Positions 52,428 through 60,813 of a DNA stretch of 64,000 bases are shown piece after piece. The stretch is taken from NCBI GenBank assembly GCA_944380875.1, contig CALWJA010000032.1, positions 20,310-84,309 of the forward strand, written 5' to 3'. The stretch's first letter is position 1, and the number at the start of each line of letters is the position of its first letter. Origin of the DNA: an uncultured Clostridia bacterium. GTDB lineage: Bacteria > Bacillota > Clostridia > Oscillospirales > Acutalibacteraceae. Both the position numbers and the translations under genes were made by a program. Under the pieces are notes generated by a model. It was not told the DNA's origin, did not search any database, and saw only the letters and a list, made by a program, of their open reading frames with translations.

Positions 52428-53432
52428 ATGGAACGAACGTATACCAGCCCGGAAAGGGTTCCTAAAAAAACTCTTGCATCGGGAACGGAAATCCCCATGA
52501 TCGGCATGGGAACTTTCGGATCAGACCGATTTTCGGCGGATCAGGTGGCTGAAGCTGTAGCCGGCGGGATACGGTGCGGCTACAGGCTTTTTGACTGCGC
52601 CGCCTGTTACGGCAATGAAAAAGAAATCGGCCGGGTATTTCAAGCCGCCTTTGAAGAAGGCGTGGTAAAAAGAAGCGATCTTTTCATAATGACAAAAGTC
52701 TGGAACGATATGCATGAAAAGGTAGAAGAAGCCTGCCGCAAAAGTGTGGAAGACCTTCAGTGTTCCTGGGCGGACCTGTATTTTATCCACTGGCCGTTTC
52801 CCAACTACCATGCGCCCGGATGCGATGGAGACGCCCGGAATCCCGACTCCAAGCCATTTTCTACGGAAGAATTTCTTTCCACCTACCGGCAGTGTGAAGC
52901 CCTGGTGGATAAAGGGCTTATCCGGCATATCGGAATTTCCAATATGACCATTCCCAAGCTGAAAGCCGTTCTTCCCCATCTTCGAATCCGCCCCGCCGCC
53001 TGCGAAATCGAGTTGCACCCCTGCTTCCAGCAGGAAGAGCTTTTCCGTTTCCTCCTTCGGGAAGGGATTCAGCCTGTGGGGTATATGCCCATGGGCTCTC
53101 CCGCCCGGCCGGAAAGGGATATGGTGCCCGGGGATATAGCGGATCTGCAGCTGCCGGAAATCCGCGCAATCGGGGAAGCTCATGGAGTATCCCCTGCCGC
53201 TGTGGCGCTGAAATGGGCTGTCCAGAGAGGGCAGATTCCCATTCCCTTCTCCCTGCACCACTATGAAGAAAACCTCCGCTGTGTAATCGAAGATCCTCTT
53301 ACCCAGGAGGAAATGGATGCCATAGCCCGCCTGGAAAAAGGCAACCGTCTTGTAAAGGGTCAGGTGTTCCTGTGGCCCGGCGCTAAGGACTGGCATGACC
53401 TCTGGGATGAGGGCGGCACCATTACCGTCTGA
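52428..53432 (+). CDS. Aldo/keto reductase
   Basis: A 334-residue NADPH-dependent oxidoreductase. The barrel and catalytic tetrad are visible: Asp and Tyr in RLFDCAACYGNEKE, Lys in IMTKVWND and His in LYFIHWPFPN. The NADP-binding end IPFSLHHYEENL is slightly altered from the usual IPKS form. A long insertion near residue 130 (APGCDGDARNPDSKPF) occurs in sugar-acting members. Binding site AAAGGAGG. Single gene, ending at a strong terminator. Confidence 0.9.
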   Translation: MERTYTSPERVPKKTLASGTEIPMIGMGTFGSDRFSADQVAEAVAGGIRCGYRLFDCAACYGNEKEIGRVFQAAFEEGVVKRSDLFIMTKVWNDMHEKVEEACRKSVEDLQCSWADLYFIHWPFPNYHAPGCDGDARNPDSKPFSTEEFLSTYRQCEALVDKGLIRHIGISNMTIPKLKAVLPHLRIRPAACEIELHPCFQQEELFRFLLREGIQPVGYMPMGSPARPERDMVPGDIADLQLPEIRAIGEAHGVSPAAVALKWAVQRGQIPIPFSLHHYEENLRCVIEDPLTQEEMDAIARLEKGNRLVKGQVFLWPGAKDWHDLWDEGGTITV

Positions 53433-53485
53433 TGTTTTCAAGATTGTATATTGTTAAAGAAAAACAAGGCAACTTTTTCTCTGAA

Positions 53486-53520
53486 AAAAAGAGAGGCGGG
53501 ATGAATCCGCCTCTCTTTTT
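53486..53520. terminator. Bidirectional terminator
   Basis: AAAAAGAGAGGCGG and CCGCCTCTCTTTTT around a GATGAAT loop, between convergent genes. Confidence 0.88.
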
Positions 53521-53564
53521 ATTTGAGAAATTTCAGTATTCTTGCTTTTTAAATAAAAGAATTT

Positions 53565-54320
53565 TTATTCCAGGTTTCCCCAGTAAATGGCTGTAACATT
53601 GGGCATGCAAAGGGTTCCCCCCGAGGCATACCGGTCAAAAAGCTTTTTAAGATCTTCAACAAAGGGAAGAAAAGTTTCCTCCCCTTCCTTAGGGGCATAG
53701 GAGGAAGAAAGGTTTCGGTTTAAAAAGCCTTCCCATGTAAAGGTAAGGTCATTCTGAAAGATGCTGCTATGCAGATTCTTCCCAAAAAAGAGGGAGACCA
53801 CATGAGAACTCCCTCGATTCCCCCCGCTGAAGCCCGTAAAAGACGGGCAGTGCCTCCGGCAGATCTCTGCGTTTTCCCGGACAAGCGGAGCTTGCTCCAC
53901 CCGATGATTCCATAGAAGAAGCACATTTCCTCCGGGTTTCAAAATGCGCAGGCATTCCCTGCGGAAAGCATCGGGGGAGAACCAATGAAAAGCCTGAGCT
54001 GCCGTAACCCCATCCACACTGGTATTGGGCAGCAAGGTGTTTTCGGCTGTGCCCTTTACGGAAAAAAAGCCCGGGCAGGAAGAAAGAAGCATTTCCGCCT
54101 TTTCCCGCATATCCTCATTGGGTTCTACTCCATACACCCGGTATCCGTTTTGAAGAAGCTGTTTAGAAAAAATACCTGTCCCGGAACCCACATCGGCTAT
54201 AGAACCCCCTTCGGGAAAAATCTCCTGTTCCCTGAGAAAAGGGAACAGAGCCTTTGGGTATCCGGGTCGAGCCTTCCTATATGCATCCGCTTTCCCGCTG
54301 AAAAGATCCGTTGTTTCCAT
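53565..54320 (-). CDS. Class I SAM-dependent methyltransferase
   Basis: A 251-residue methyltransferase. Motif I is ADVGSGTGIFSKQL (about 42-55), then GVEPNEDMRE (post-I) and GVTAAQAFHWFSPDAF, typical of the small cytoplasmic group acting on unknown substrates. Start at 54320 after GGGAGG. It is divergent from the thiamine genes, 430 bases apart, so the neighbours do not indicate a substrate. Confidence 0.85.
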   Translation of the reverse strand: METTDLFSGKADAYRKARPGYPKALFPFLREQEIFPEGGSIADVGSGTGIFSKQLLQNGYRVYGVEPNEDMREKAEMLLSSCPGFFSVKGTAENTLLPNTSVDGVTAAQAFHWFSPDAFRRECLRILKPGGNVLLLWNHRVEQAPLVRENAEICRRHCPSFTGFSGGNRGSSHVVSLFFGKNLHSSIFQNDLTFTWEGFLNRNLSSSYAPKEGEETFLPFVEDLKKLFDRYASGGTLCMPNVTAIYWGNLE

Positions 54321-54415
54321 GGTATACTGCCTCCCTTTTTCTTCATATGTCTTTCTAGACTCAAGCCCCATATTTCTGCATACAGTCTACCATATGAAAA
54401 CCGAATGGGTCAAAC

Positions 54416-54444
54416 TTGCATTTTGCCGGAAACTGTGGTAATAT
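54416..54444 (+). promoter_or_regulatory. Promoter of the thiC transcript
   Basis: TTGCAT, 17-base spacer, extended -10 TGG-TAATAT. It lies just upstream of the TPP riboswitch. Confidence 0.65.
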
Positions 54445-54458
54445 GAAAAAAATGAAAC

Positions 54459-54541
54459 AGGGGAGCTTGCCAGGCAGGCTGAGAGGAAGCAAAGGCTTCG
54501 ACCCGTGACCTGATCCGGATAATACCGGCGTAGGGAAATAC
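54459..54541 (+). ncRNA. Thiamine pyrophosphate (TPP) riboswitch
   Basis: All hallmarks of the THI element are present: GGGGAGC, GGCTGAGAGGAAGC, GGCTTCGACCC, ACCTGATC, CGGATAATACCGGCG and GTAGGGAA. It precedes thiC with its own terminator stem (54620-54658), so high TPP should reduce thiC transcription. Confidence 0.97.
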
Positions 54542-54619
54542 AGAAACGCGTGTATGCATGCGTTCTTTCCTTTTCTGCATAAAGGTAGGAACGGATACAT
54601 GTGCAATGCGATTGTATGG

Positions 54620-54658
54620 AAACGGGAAAGCCTTTGAAACGGTTTTGCCCGTTTTTTT
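54620..54658 (+). terminator. Riboswitch-controlled terminator
   Basis: AACGGGAAAGCC pairs with GGTTTTGCCCGTT (one G-U, one bulge), followed by TTTTTTT. The probable expression platform of the thiC riboswitch. Confidence 0.75.
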
Positions 54659-54750
54659 GTTTCCCTGTTTTTGCTGTCCACCGGAGAGCAGAATGCAGAA
54701 ATAAACATACGCTCCGGCATCGGCAAAGTGAAAAAGGAGGAATATCCAAG

Positions 54751-56061
54751 ATGGCCTATAAAACACAGATGGAGGCCGCCAAACAGGGCATCATCACAAA
54801 AGAGATGGAAATTGTAGCCAAAAAGGAATATATGGAACCGGAAAAGCTTCGGGAACTGGTAGCTTCCGGGCAGGTTGCTATTCCCTGCAATGTGCGGCAT
54901 ACATCTATTTCCCCGGAAGGAATCGGCGGCGGGCTCCGCACAAAAATCAATGTAAATCTGGGCATTTCCGGAGATTGCCGGGATTACACCCAGGAATTTG
55001 AAAAGGTAAAAATCGCATTGAAATACGGCGCGGAAGCCATTATGGATCTGAGCAACTACGGCAAGACCAACACTTTCCGGCAGCAGCTCATAGAAATGTC
55101 TCCCGCCATGATCGGCACCGTACCTATGTATGACGCCATCGGGTATCTGGAAAAAGATCTTTTGGAAATCTCCGCCAAGGATTTTCTGAAAGTGGTAGAA
55201 GCTCATGCCAAAGAAGGCGTGGATTTTATGACCATTCACGCCGGCATCAACCGCCGCTGTGTAGAAGCCTTTAAACGGCAAAAACGGAAAATGAATATCG
55301 TTTCCCGGGGCGGCTCTCTGCTCTTTGCCTGGATGGAAATGACCGGGAACGAAAATCCTTTCTATGAATACTATGACGAAGTGCTGGAGATCCTGAGGGA
55401 ATACGATGTCACCATCAGCCTGGGAGACGCTCTGCGCCCCGGCTGCATCGACGACAGTTCCGACGCCGGCCAGATCTCCGAACTGATCGAATTGGGAAAT
55501 CTGACAAAACGGGCCTGGGAAAAAGATGTGCAGGTCATGGTGGAAGGGCCTGGCCATATGGCCATGAATGAGATCGCCGCCAATATGCAGATGGAGAAAC
55601 GCCTCTGCCACGGAGCGCCCTTCTATGTGCTCGGGCCGCTGGTTACGGATATTTTCCCCGGATACGATCACATCACCTCTGCCATCGGCGGCGCTATCGC
55701 TGCGGCTAACGGAGCGGATTTTCTCTGCTACGTGACCCCTGCGGAGCATCTGCGTCTGCCCGATGCTAATGACGTTAAAGAAGGCGTTATCGCCAGCCGG
55801 ATCGCCGCCCATGCGGCCGATATTGCCAAAGGTGTCCCCCATGCCCGGGATTTGGATAACCAAATGGCGGAAGCCCGGCATAAGGTGGATTGGGACGCTA
55901 TGTTCGACATTGCGGTGGATCGTGAGAAGGCCCAAGCCTATTTTGAGAGCACTCCTCCCGCAGACCGGCACACTTGCTCCATGTGCGGCAAAATGTGCGC
56001 TGTCCGCACCACCAATATGATTCTGGAAGGCAAAAAGGTGGAATTCTGCACGGAAAAATAA
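54751..56061 (+). CDS. thiC: Phosphomethylpyrimidine synthase
   Basis: A 436-residue radical-SAM enzyme that converts aminoimidazole ribotide to the HMP-phosphate pyrimidine of thiamine. ATG at 54751 after AAAAAGGAGG. Complete barrel with the family blocks [24 protein letters not shown] and the C-terminal iron-sulfur region, here CSMCGKMC, that is CX2CX3C; the usual spacing is CX2CX4C. Only the pyrimidine half of the pathway is made by this gene; the thiazole is handled by the genes downstream. Confidence 0.95.
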   Translation: MAYKTQMEAAKQGIITKEMEIVAKKEYMEPEKLRELVASGQVAIPCNVRHTSISPEGIGGGLRTKINVNLGISGDCRDYTQEFEKVKIALKYGAEAIMDLSNYGKTNTFRQQLIEMSPAMIGTVPMYDAIGYLEKDLLEISAKDFLKVVEAHAKEGVDFMTIHAGINRRCVEAFKRQKRKMNIVSRGGSLLFAWMEMTGNENPFYEYYDEVLEILREYDVTISLGDALRPGCIDDSSDAGQISELIELGNLTKRAWEKDVQVMVEGPGHMAMNEIAANMQMEKRLCHGAPFYVLGPLVTDIFPGYDHITSAIGGAIAAANGADFLCYVTPAEHLRLPDANDVKEGVIASRIAAHAADIAKGVPHARDLDNQMAEARHKVDWDAMFDIAVDREKAQAYFESTPPADRHTCSMCGKMCAVRTTNMILEGKKVEFCTEK

Positions 56062-56123
56062 AACCGTCCGATTTCCCTTTTCTATACATATGGCTAACAG
56101 CCATTTTCTTTTCCATTAGCTGA

Positions 56124-56201
56124 AAATATCCCTTTGCACTGTGTATGTGCGTATGGTGCAGAGATGCTTTGCCTGAGCCGCAGGCAAGGGGATATTTTTT
56201 T
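56124..56201 (+). ncRNA. Terminator-embedded structured leader, candidate riboswitch
   Basis: Two exclusive folds can be drawn. A 14-bp stem, AAATATCCCTTTGC (56124-56137) with GCAAGGGGATATTT (56184-56197), ends in TTTT as a terminator. Alternatively hairpins TGCAC/GTGCA (56135-56160) and TTGCCTG/CAGGCAA (56169-56187) use parts of both arms. It precedes thiW and lies after thiC, so a thiamine intermediate is the likely signal. The terminator-with-inner-hairpin plan recalls the published HMP-PP (thiS-motif) riboswitch, but I have not matched its consensus. Confidence 0.5.
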
Positions 56202-56299
56202 GCCGGGCAGGTATACTGCGCGGCAGCCCCGCGCCGGGGATCCGGGCGGATAGAGGGGGAGCGCCCTGTATCCGCAATGCGGAAGACATGTAAACAGCG

Positions 56300-56407
56300 A
56301 GGGAGCCCGTGTTCCGGGATGAGAGGAAGCCATTTAATCCGCCTGTGTGGGGTAAAAAAGCTTCGACCGCCTTACAAACCGCCGCTTTCACAGCGGAGAG
56401 GCGTGTT
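56300..56407 (+). ncRNA. Divergent THI-box-like element
   Basis: Shares the 5' half of the TPP riboswitch at 54459 (GGGAGC, then GATGAGAGGAAGC with the paired GCTTCGACC), with a longer intervening loop. The 3' half that normally reads CTGATC...GTAGGGAA is absent; instead a CGCCT/AGGCG stem with inner CCGC/GCGG hairpin follows. Either a degenerate TPP riboswitch or a variant with another ligand. Confidence 0.45.
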
Positions 56408-56563
56408 TTAGCGCTGTTTCTCTTCCGGTTCCGGCCCGTCCAAGGGCCTGCCTCCTTTCCGGCTCAGGGACTTCCTCCCCTGGCAAAAGAAAAAACAGCT
56501 ATAGAGCAAAATTTACGCCTTTCCGCTGTGTTCCGGCAAAACACACAGACAGGAGAGGTTTTT

Positions 56564-57154
56564 ATGACAAGCAAAGCAAATTTCAAGCCCGCCTTATTAA
56601 AGATGGTCATGCTGGCCATGCTGGTTGCCATTGGAGTGGTAATTTCTCCCTTCCTTCGGGTAGAATCCCCCTTTGGAAACATGTGTCCTATGGCGCACCT
56701 GGTTGATATTGTCTGCAGCGTGCTGCTGGGGCCCTGGTATTCCCTTCTCTGCGCTACGCTCATCGGCATTCTGCGCATGACCCTTATGGGGATTCCTCCC
56801 GTAGCTCTTACAGGCGCTGTTTTCGGAGCGCTGCTTTCCGGCGTTTTTTACCGCATTTCCGGCGGAAAGATTCTATTCGCCGTGCTGGGAGAAATCCTTG
56901 GCACAGGTATAATCGGAGCTGTGGCGTCCTATCCCGTAATGACCCTCTGGTGGGGGAAAACCGGCCTTACATGGCTTTTCTATGTTCCCTCGTTCCTCTG
57001 CGGTACATTAATCGGCGGCACCATTGCTTTTATTTTCCTGCGTGCGCTCTCCCGGGGAGGGCTTTTGGCAAAATTTCAGAAAACACTGGGGGCTGCTGTA
57101 TATGATAAACCAAAATCCCACAAAGAAGAGCCCGAAACAGCCGGTCAGCACTGA
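56564..57154 (+). CDS. thiW: ThiW, thiazole-uptake membrane component
   Basis: A 196-residue membrane protein with about six helices, starting at 56564 after AGGAGAGG. ThiW proteins are the substrate-binding (S) component of an ECF-type importer for the hydroxyethylthiazole of thiamine. Characteristic MVMLAMLVAIGVVISPFLRVE start and PSFLCGTLIGG end. It overlaps thiM by 53 bases. The energy module (ecfAA'T) is not in the window. Confidence 0.88.
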   Translation: MTSKANFKPALLKMVMLAMLVAIGVVISPFLRVESPFGNMCPMAHLVDIVCSVLLGPWYSLLCATLIGILRMTLMGIPPVALTGAVFGALLSGVFYRISGGKILFAVLGEILGTGIIGAVASYPVMTLWWGKTGLTWLFYVPSFLCGTLIGGTIAFIFLRALSRGGLLAKFQKTLGAAVYDKPKSHKEEPETAGQH

Positions 57155-58091
57155 ATCCTCGCTGCCGGGCCTGCCTGCCGGTCTTTTGAGCCGTCTTTTT
57201 TTCGCTCGGCAAGCTCTGCGGGAAAACCGGCCCCTTCTGCACTGCATCACCAATCCCATTTCCATTAACGATTGCGCTAACGCTATTCTGGCAGTGGGGG
57301 CCCGCCCTATTATGGCGGAACATCCTCTGGAAGTCCAGGGTATCACCCAGAGCGCTCAGGCGCTTTCCCTGAACCTTGGAAACATCACCGACGCCCGTAT
57401 GGAATCCATGCGTATTTCCGGTGAAACAGCCCGTTCCCTTCCAATTCCCTGCGTTTTGGACGCTGTAGGCACTGCCTGCAGCCCTCTGCGCCTGGGCTAT
57501 GCTTTAGAATGTATCCGAATATGCCGGCCTGGAGTCGTAAAGGGAAATATTTCCGAGCTGCGGGCCCTTTGCGGAGCCGCTTCCCACGCCATAGGAGTGG
57601 ATGCAGGGAAACAGGATGCGGTTTCTTCCCGAAACCGCGGGGAAATTTTTTCCCTTTTTTCCTCTTTTTCCAGGGAGCACGGCTGTGTGGTGTTCTGCAC
57701 AGGGCCGGAGGATCTGATTGTGGACGCTGTTGATTCCCCTCCTGGTTCTCATCCAAAAGCCGCCGTGCTGCAAAACGGCAGCCCGGCTTTGGGTTGGATT
57801 ACGGGCACGGGCTGCATGGTGGGCGCACTGACAGGCGCATTTTCTTCAGAAGCTTCCCCTTTTGAAGCGTGCATTCTGGCCGCTGCCGTAATGGGGATAG
57901 GGGGAGAAAAAGCCGCCGCAGCCTCATCCGTAAAAGGGCCGGGATCGTTTCGTTCAGAACTTCTGGATTCTCTCTTTACTCTCACCGACGAAGATCTGCT
58001 TTCCTCTCTGCGGCTGGGAATATATGAAAAAGGGATGGATCCGGAAAGCGGATGGGCTCTCTCCGCCGCATCCCCTAAATATAGCCCCTGA
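57102..58091 (+). CDS. thiM: Hydroxyethylthiazole kinase
   Basis: A 329-residue kinase that phosphorylates imported thiazole. ATG at 57102 inside thiW with GGGGG ahead of it. Family blocks: HCITNPISINDCANAILAVGA, MAEHP, WITGTGCMVGAL (active-site Cys) and KGNISELRALCG. A roughly 35-residue polar N-terminal extension precedes the core. Works with ThiW and ThiE to use exogenous thiazole. Confidence 0.94.
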   Translation: MINQNPTKKSPKQPVSTESSLPGLPAGLLSRLFFARQALRENRPLLHCITNPISINDCANAILAVGARPIMAEHPLEVQGITQSAQALSLNLGNITDARMESMRISGETARSLPIPCVLDAVGTACSPLRLGYALECIRICRPGVVKGNISELRALCGAASHAIGVDAGKQDAVSSRNRGEIFSLFSSFSREHGCVVFCTGPEDLIVDAVDSPPGSHPKAAVLQNGSPALGWITGTGCMVGALTGAFSSEASPFEACILAAAVMGIGGEKAAAASSVKGPGSFRSELLDSLFTLTDEDLLSSLRLGIYEKGMDPESGWALSAASPKYSP

Positions 58092-58108
58092 GGGTTGCGC
58101 CCCCCTTT

Positions 58109-58171
58109 TTGCGGGTATACTTTCCCTTTTTATAGTATGATTATGCTTCCCGCCGGTTATCTTCCGGCGGG
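58109..58171 (+). promoter_or_regulatory. Possible internal promoter and hairpin before thiE
   Basis: TTGCGG (58109-58114), 16-base spacer, TATAGT (58131-58136), then a strong hairpin TCCCGCCGG/CCGGCGGGA (58148-58171) just ahead of the thiE binding site. The hairpin has only a weak T-run. It may protect the message or attenuate read-through from thiM. Confidence 0.35.
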
Positions 58172-58206
58172 ATTTGCCTTAACTGGTTCGAAAGGAGACC
58201 TCTTTC

Positions 58207-58860
58207 ATGGAAAAACCTACAGCAGACGTGACCCTGTATCTGGTCACGGACAGCACCGGATTTTTGGAAGAAGATTTTCTGGCCCGGGTGGAAAAAGCCT
58301 GCCGGGGAGGAATCACCCTTCTGCAGCTTCGGGAAAAGGAAAGAAGCGGGCGAGAGTATTTCCGCCTTGCCCTTAAGGTAAAGGAAATAGCCAATCGCTA
58401 CCACATTCCCCTTCTGATAGACGACCGGGTGGACATTGCCTTCGCAGCCGGCGCCGACGGAGTGCATGTGGGTCAAAGCGACCTGCCCGTAAAAGAAGCC
58501 CGGCGGCTTCTGGGTCCCCATAAAATTATAGGCGCCACCGCCAAAACCGTGCCCCAGGCTTTGGAAGCCCAGGAACAGGGTGCCGACTATCTGGGAGTGG
58601 GAGCCATATTTCCCACTACCACAAAGGTGGTTACCATCCTGACTCCCGTAGAAACCCTGAACCAGATTTGCCGGGCTGTTTCCATCCCCGTGGCCGCTAT
58701 AGGAGGCCTCAATGCTCAAAATCTTTCCATCCTGCAAAACAGCCCCATTTCCGGGGTATCAGTGGTTTCGGCCATTATAAAGCAGGAGGATCCCGAAAAA
58801 GCCGCCCGGGAGCTGAAAAAGGCTGTCCTCTCCCTGCCGGAAAGAAGGCATATGCCATGA
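58207..58860 (+). CDS. thiE: Thiamine-phosphate synthase
   Basis: A 217-residue enzyme that joins HMP-PP and thiazole phosphate into thiamine phosphate. LLQLREKE (PP-binding strand), DDRVDIAFAAGADGVHVGQSDLP and ATAKTVPQALEAQEQGADYLGVGAIFPT (a variant of the family's (G/A)xS and GxxGxxF motifs) are present. Binding site AAAGGAG. It overlaps thiD by four bases. Confidence 0.95.
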   Translation: MEKPTADVTLYLVTDSTGFLEEDFLARVEKACRGGITLLQLREKERSGREYFRLALKVKEIANRYHIPLLIDDRVDIAFAAGADGVHVGQSDLPVKEARRLLGPHKIIGATAKTVPQALEAQEQGADYLGVGAIFPTTTKVVTILTPVETLNQICRAVSIPVAAIGGLNAQNLSILQNSPISGVSVVSAIIKQEDPEKAARELKKAVLSLPERRHMP

Positions 58861-59744
58861 TGGGGAATGCGGTCCAAAGGGGAACGGAATCTGCCGGGCT
58901 CTTTCCTAAATATATTGTTCTTACAGTAGCCGGCTCCGATTCAGGGGCTGGCGCCGGGATCCAGGCGGATTTGAAAACCATTCTGGCTTTCGGCGGCTAT
59001 GGCGTCTGCGTCATTACGGCGCTGACAGCGCAAAACACTCTGGGTGTATCCGGCACTATGCCTGTCCCCGGCCCGTTTATACAAAAACAGATGGAATCCG
59101 TTTTTTCTGATCTTCCTCCCGCGGCCGTCAAAATCGGCATGCTGCCAAACGCTGAGGCTGTGGAAGCAGTATCATCCGTTCTCCAAAAACAAAAAGAAAG
59201 CTACCGGGCCCGGGGAAAAGATCTTCCCATCGTGCTGGATCCGGTAATGGTTTCCACCAGCGGGACGCCCCTTTTGGAGCCGGAAGCTCTTTCCTGCCTC
59301 AGAGAACATCTTTTCCCCCTCTGCTCCCTGCTGACGCCCAATCTTCCCGAAGCACAGGCCCTTTTGGAATGTTCCATTAAAAGCTCTTCCCAAATGGAAG
59401 ATGCAGCCGAAGAAATTGCCCGGCGCTTTGGCTGTTCCGTCCTGCTGAAGGGAGGCCACAGCGACACCTTTTCCCAGGAGGCGGCCGACTGCCTGCACAT
59501 AGGGGAAACAGGAAAAACCATATGGGTTTCTTCTCCCCGTCTGGATTGCCGGAATACTCATGGCACAGGCTGCACACTCTCTTCCGCAATAGCCTGCGGC
59601 CTGGCTCAGAATTTCTCCATGGAAGAAAGCGTGCGGAAAGGAAAAAACTATCTGGAAAAGGCACTTCGGAACGGTCTGGATCTGGGGCAGGGAAACGGCC
59701 CTTTAAACCACGGCTGCTGCCTGCAAAACACGCTTTTGCTATGA
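58857..59744 (+). CDS. thiD: HMP / HMP-phosphate kinase
   Basis: A 295-residue PfkB-type kinase that phosphorylates HMP to HMP-PP. N-terminal GSDSGAGAGIQADLKT and the C-terminal active-site loop NTHGTGCTLSSAIACGLA identify ThiD. Start codon overlaps the thiE stop (ATGA), so expression is coupled. Last gene of the thiamine operon, ending at a strong terminator. Confidence 0.95.
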   Translation: MMGNAVQRGTESAGLFPKYIVLTVAGSDSGAGAGIQADLKTILAFGGYGVCVITALTAQNTLGVSGTMPVPGPFIQKQMESVFSDLPPAAVKIGMLPNAEAVEAVSSVLQKQKESYRARGKDLPIVLDPVMVSTSGTPLLEPEALSCLREHLFPLCSLLTPNLPEAQALLECSIKSSSQMEDAAEEIARRFGCSVLLKGGHSDTFSQEAADCLHIGETGKTIWVSSPRLDCRNTHGTGCTLSSAIACGLAQNFSMEESVRKGKNYLEKALRNGLDLGQGNGPLNHGCCLQNTLLL

Positions 59745-59757
59745 AATTAAAAAAAGC

Positions 59758-59798
59758 AAAGGCAGAGGAATGGCTTTGCACATTCCTCTGCCTTTTTT
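59758..59798. terminator. Bidirectional terminator
   Basis: AAAGGCAGAGGAATG and its complement around GCTTTGCA, then TTTTTT, between convergent genes. Confidence 0.9.
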
Positions 59799-59812
59799 AT
59801 TGGCTATTCTTT

Positions 59813-60337
59813 TCAAAACCAGAGACCAAAAACAAGGAGGCAGCCTTCCATATCCGCAAACCGGAGTTCCCGTTCTACCTGAAACCCGTTTTTCTCCAAA
59901 GTGCGGCAGGAGCCACGGTTTCTATCCACCACATAAGCCAAAAGCCCTGGGCAGCGAATGGTATTTTTAGCGTATTCTATATCCCGGCGTACCAGTTCCG
60001 AGGCAATGCCCCGGTTCCAGACCGCTTCATCCAAAAACATACTCATGGAGTATCGGCCCCCATCCTCCGAAGATGTAGGCGGTTTCAAAGCACAAACTCC
60101 CCGAAAAATTCCTTCTGAAAGGACTGCCCAAGCTACTCCTTTCCTATACTCCTCAATCAGCTGTTCAGCTTCTTCCAAAGTTTTGAGGGTATTAAACCGC
60201 ATATATCTGGCTACTTTCTCTCTGGATGCCAGCCGCAGCACTTCTTTGGCGTCTTCCGTTTTCAGCGGACGCAGATAAATTTCTTCCACTGCTTTTTTCT
60301 CATCCTCTTTATGCATTTTTTCCACAATATTTTCCAT
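59813..60337 (-). CDS. GNAT-family N-acetyltransferase
   Basis: A 174-residue acetyltransferase of the RimJ/RimL-like group. IYLRPLKTEDAKEVLRLA (residues 20-37) opens the fold, the acetyl-CoA loop is near NRGIASELVRRDIEYA, and the C-terminal FQVERELRFADMEG matches the family. No clear ribosome binding site precedes the ATG at 60337 (GTG/ATG further in are alternatives), so the exact start is uncertain. Substrate unknown. Confidence 0.85.
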   Translation of the reverse strand: MENIVEKMHKEDEKKAVEEIYLRPLKTEDAKEVLRLASREKVARYMRFNTLKTLEEAEQLIEEYRKGVAWAVLSEGIFRGVCALKPPTSSEDGGRYSMSMFLDEAVWNRGIASELVRRDIEYAKNTIRCPGLLAYVVDRNRGSCRTLEKNGFQVERELRFADMEGCLLVFGLWF

Positions 60338-60764
60338 ACGTTTTTTAAAAAGTCCCTATTAAGGGAGATTCTTCTCCTTCCTGTATGCTGATTGTGTCAT
60401 CCCATGGTATTTTTGCCTCATCCGGTAACTTTTCGATTTTCTCTAGTCTCTCTTTTCAGGTTCGTTACATGCAAAAGTATACCCCTTTTTCAGCCGCTTA
60501 CAACAGTCTAATTTTGCCGGTGCCAGAGTTATACGAATCTACACTGCTCTTTTTCCCAACAGTTCCATTTGTTTCTTCCGGGTTTCAATGTATTGGAGTC
60601 CCTCATTTTATCCGTAGAAAATCTATGGGAAATCTTCAGAGCTCAACGGACCTTGCAGAAATAGATTTTTTATACTGTTATATTTTTATTTATGCTATAT
60701 TTATTTTGTTGAGCTGGCGTTATCCGCTGCCAAAACATTACCTAAACCATTTCGACAATATTCG
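60338..60764. other. Intergenic region with no gene seen
   Basis: A T-rich gap of over 400 bases. Open frames here are short, have no binding sites and unlikely amino-acid composition. No conserved RNA motif is visible. It holds a promoter only at its right edge. Confidence 0.5.
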
Positions 60765-60793
60765 TTGACCAAATATTTCTTTTGTATTATATT
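60765..60793 (+). promoter_or_regulatory. Promoter for the DUF4352 gene
   Basis: TTGACC at 60765-60770, 17-base spacer, TATATT at 60788-60793, leaving a leader of only about 15 bases. Confidence 0.65.
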
Positions 60794-60813
60794 ATAAGTA
60801 AGAAGGGATACTT

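Noticed and set aside
54601..54750. 50-codon N-terminal extension of thiC
   Set aside because: It lies within the riboswitch terminator, and AAAAAGGAGG properly spaces the ATG at 54751.
54361..55971. A 536-codon minus-strand frame over the TPP riboswitch and thiC
   Set aside because: It is antisense to thiC, runs through the riboswitch, and shows no family features.
60385..60768. A 127-codon open frame between the GNAT and DUF4352 genes
   Set aside because: No ribosome binding site, no recognisable family, and Ser/Phe-rich composition typical of translated AT-rich noncoding DNA.
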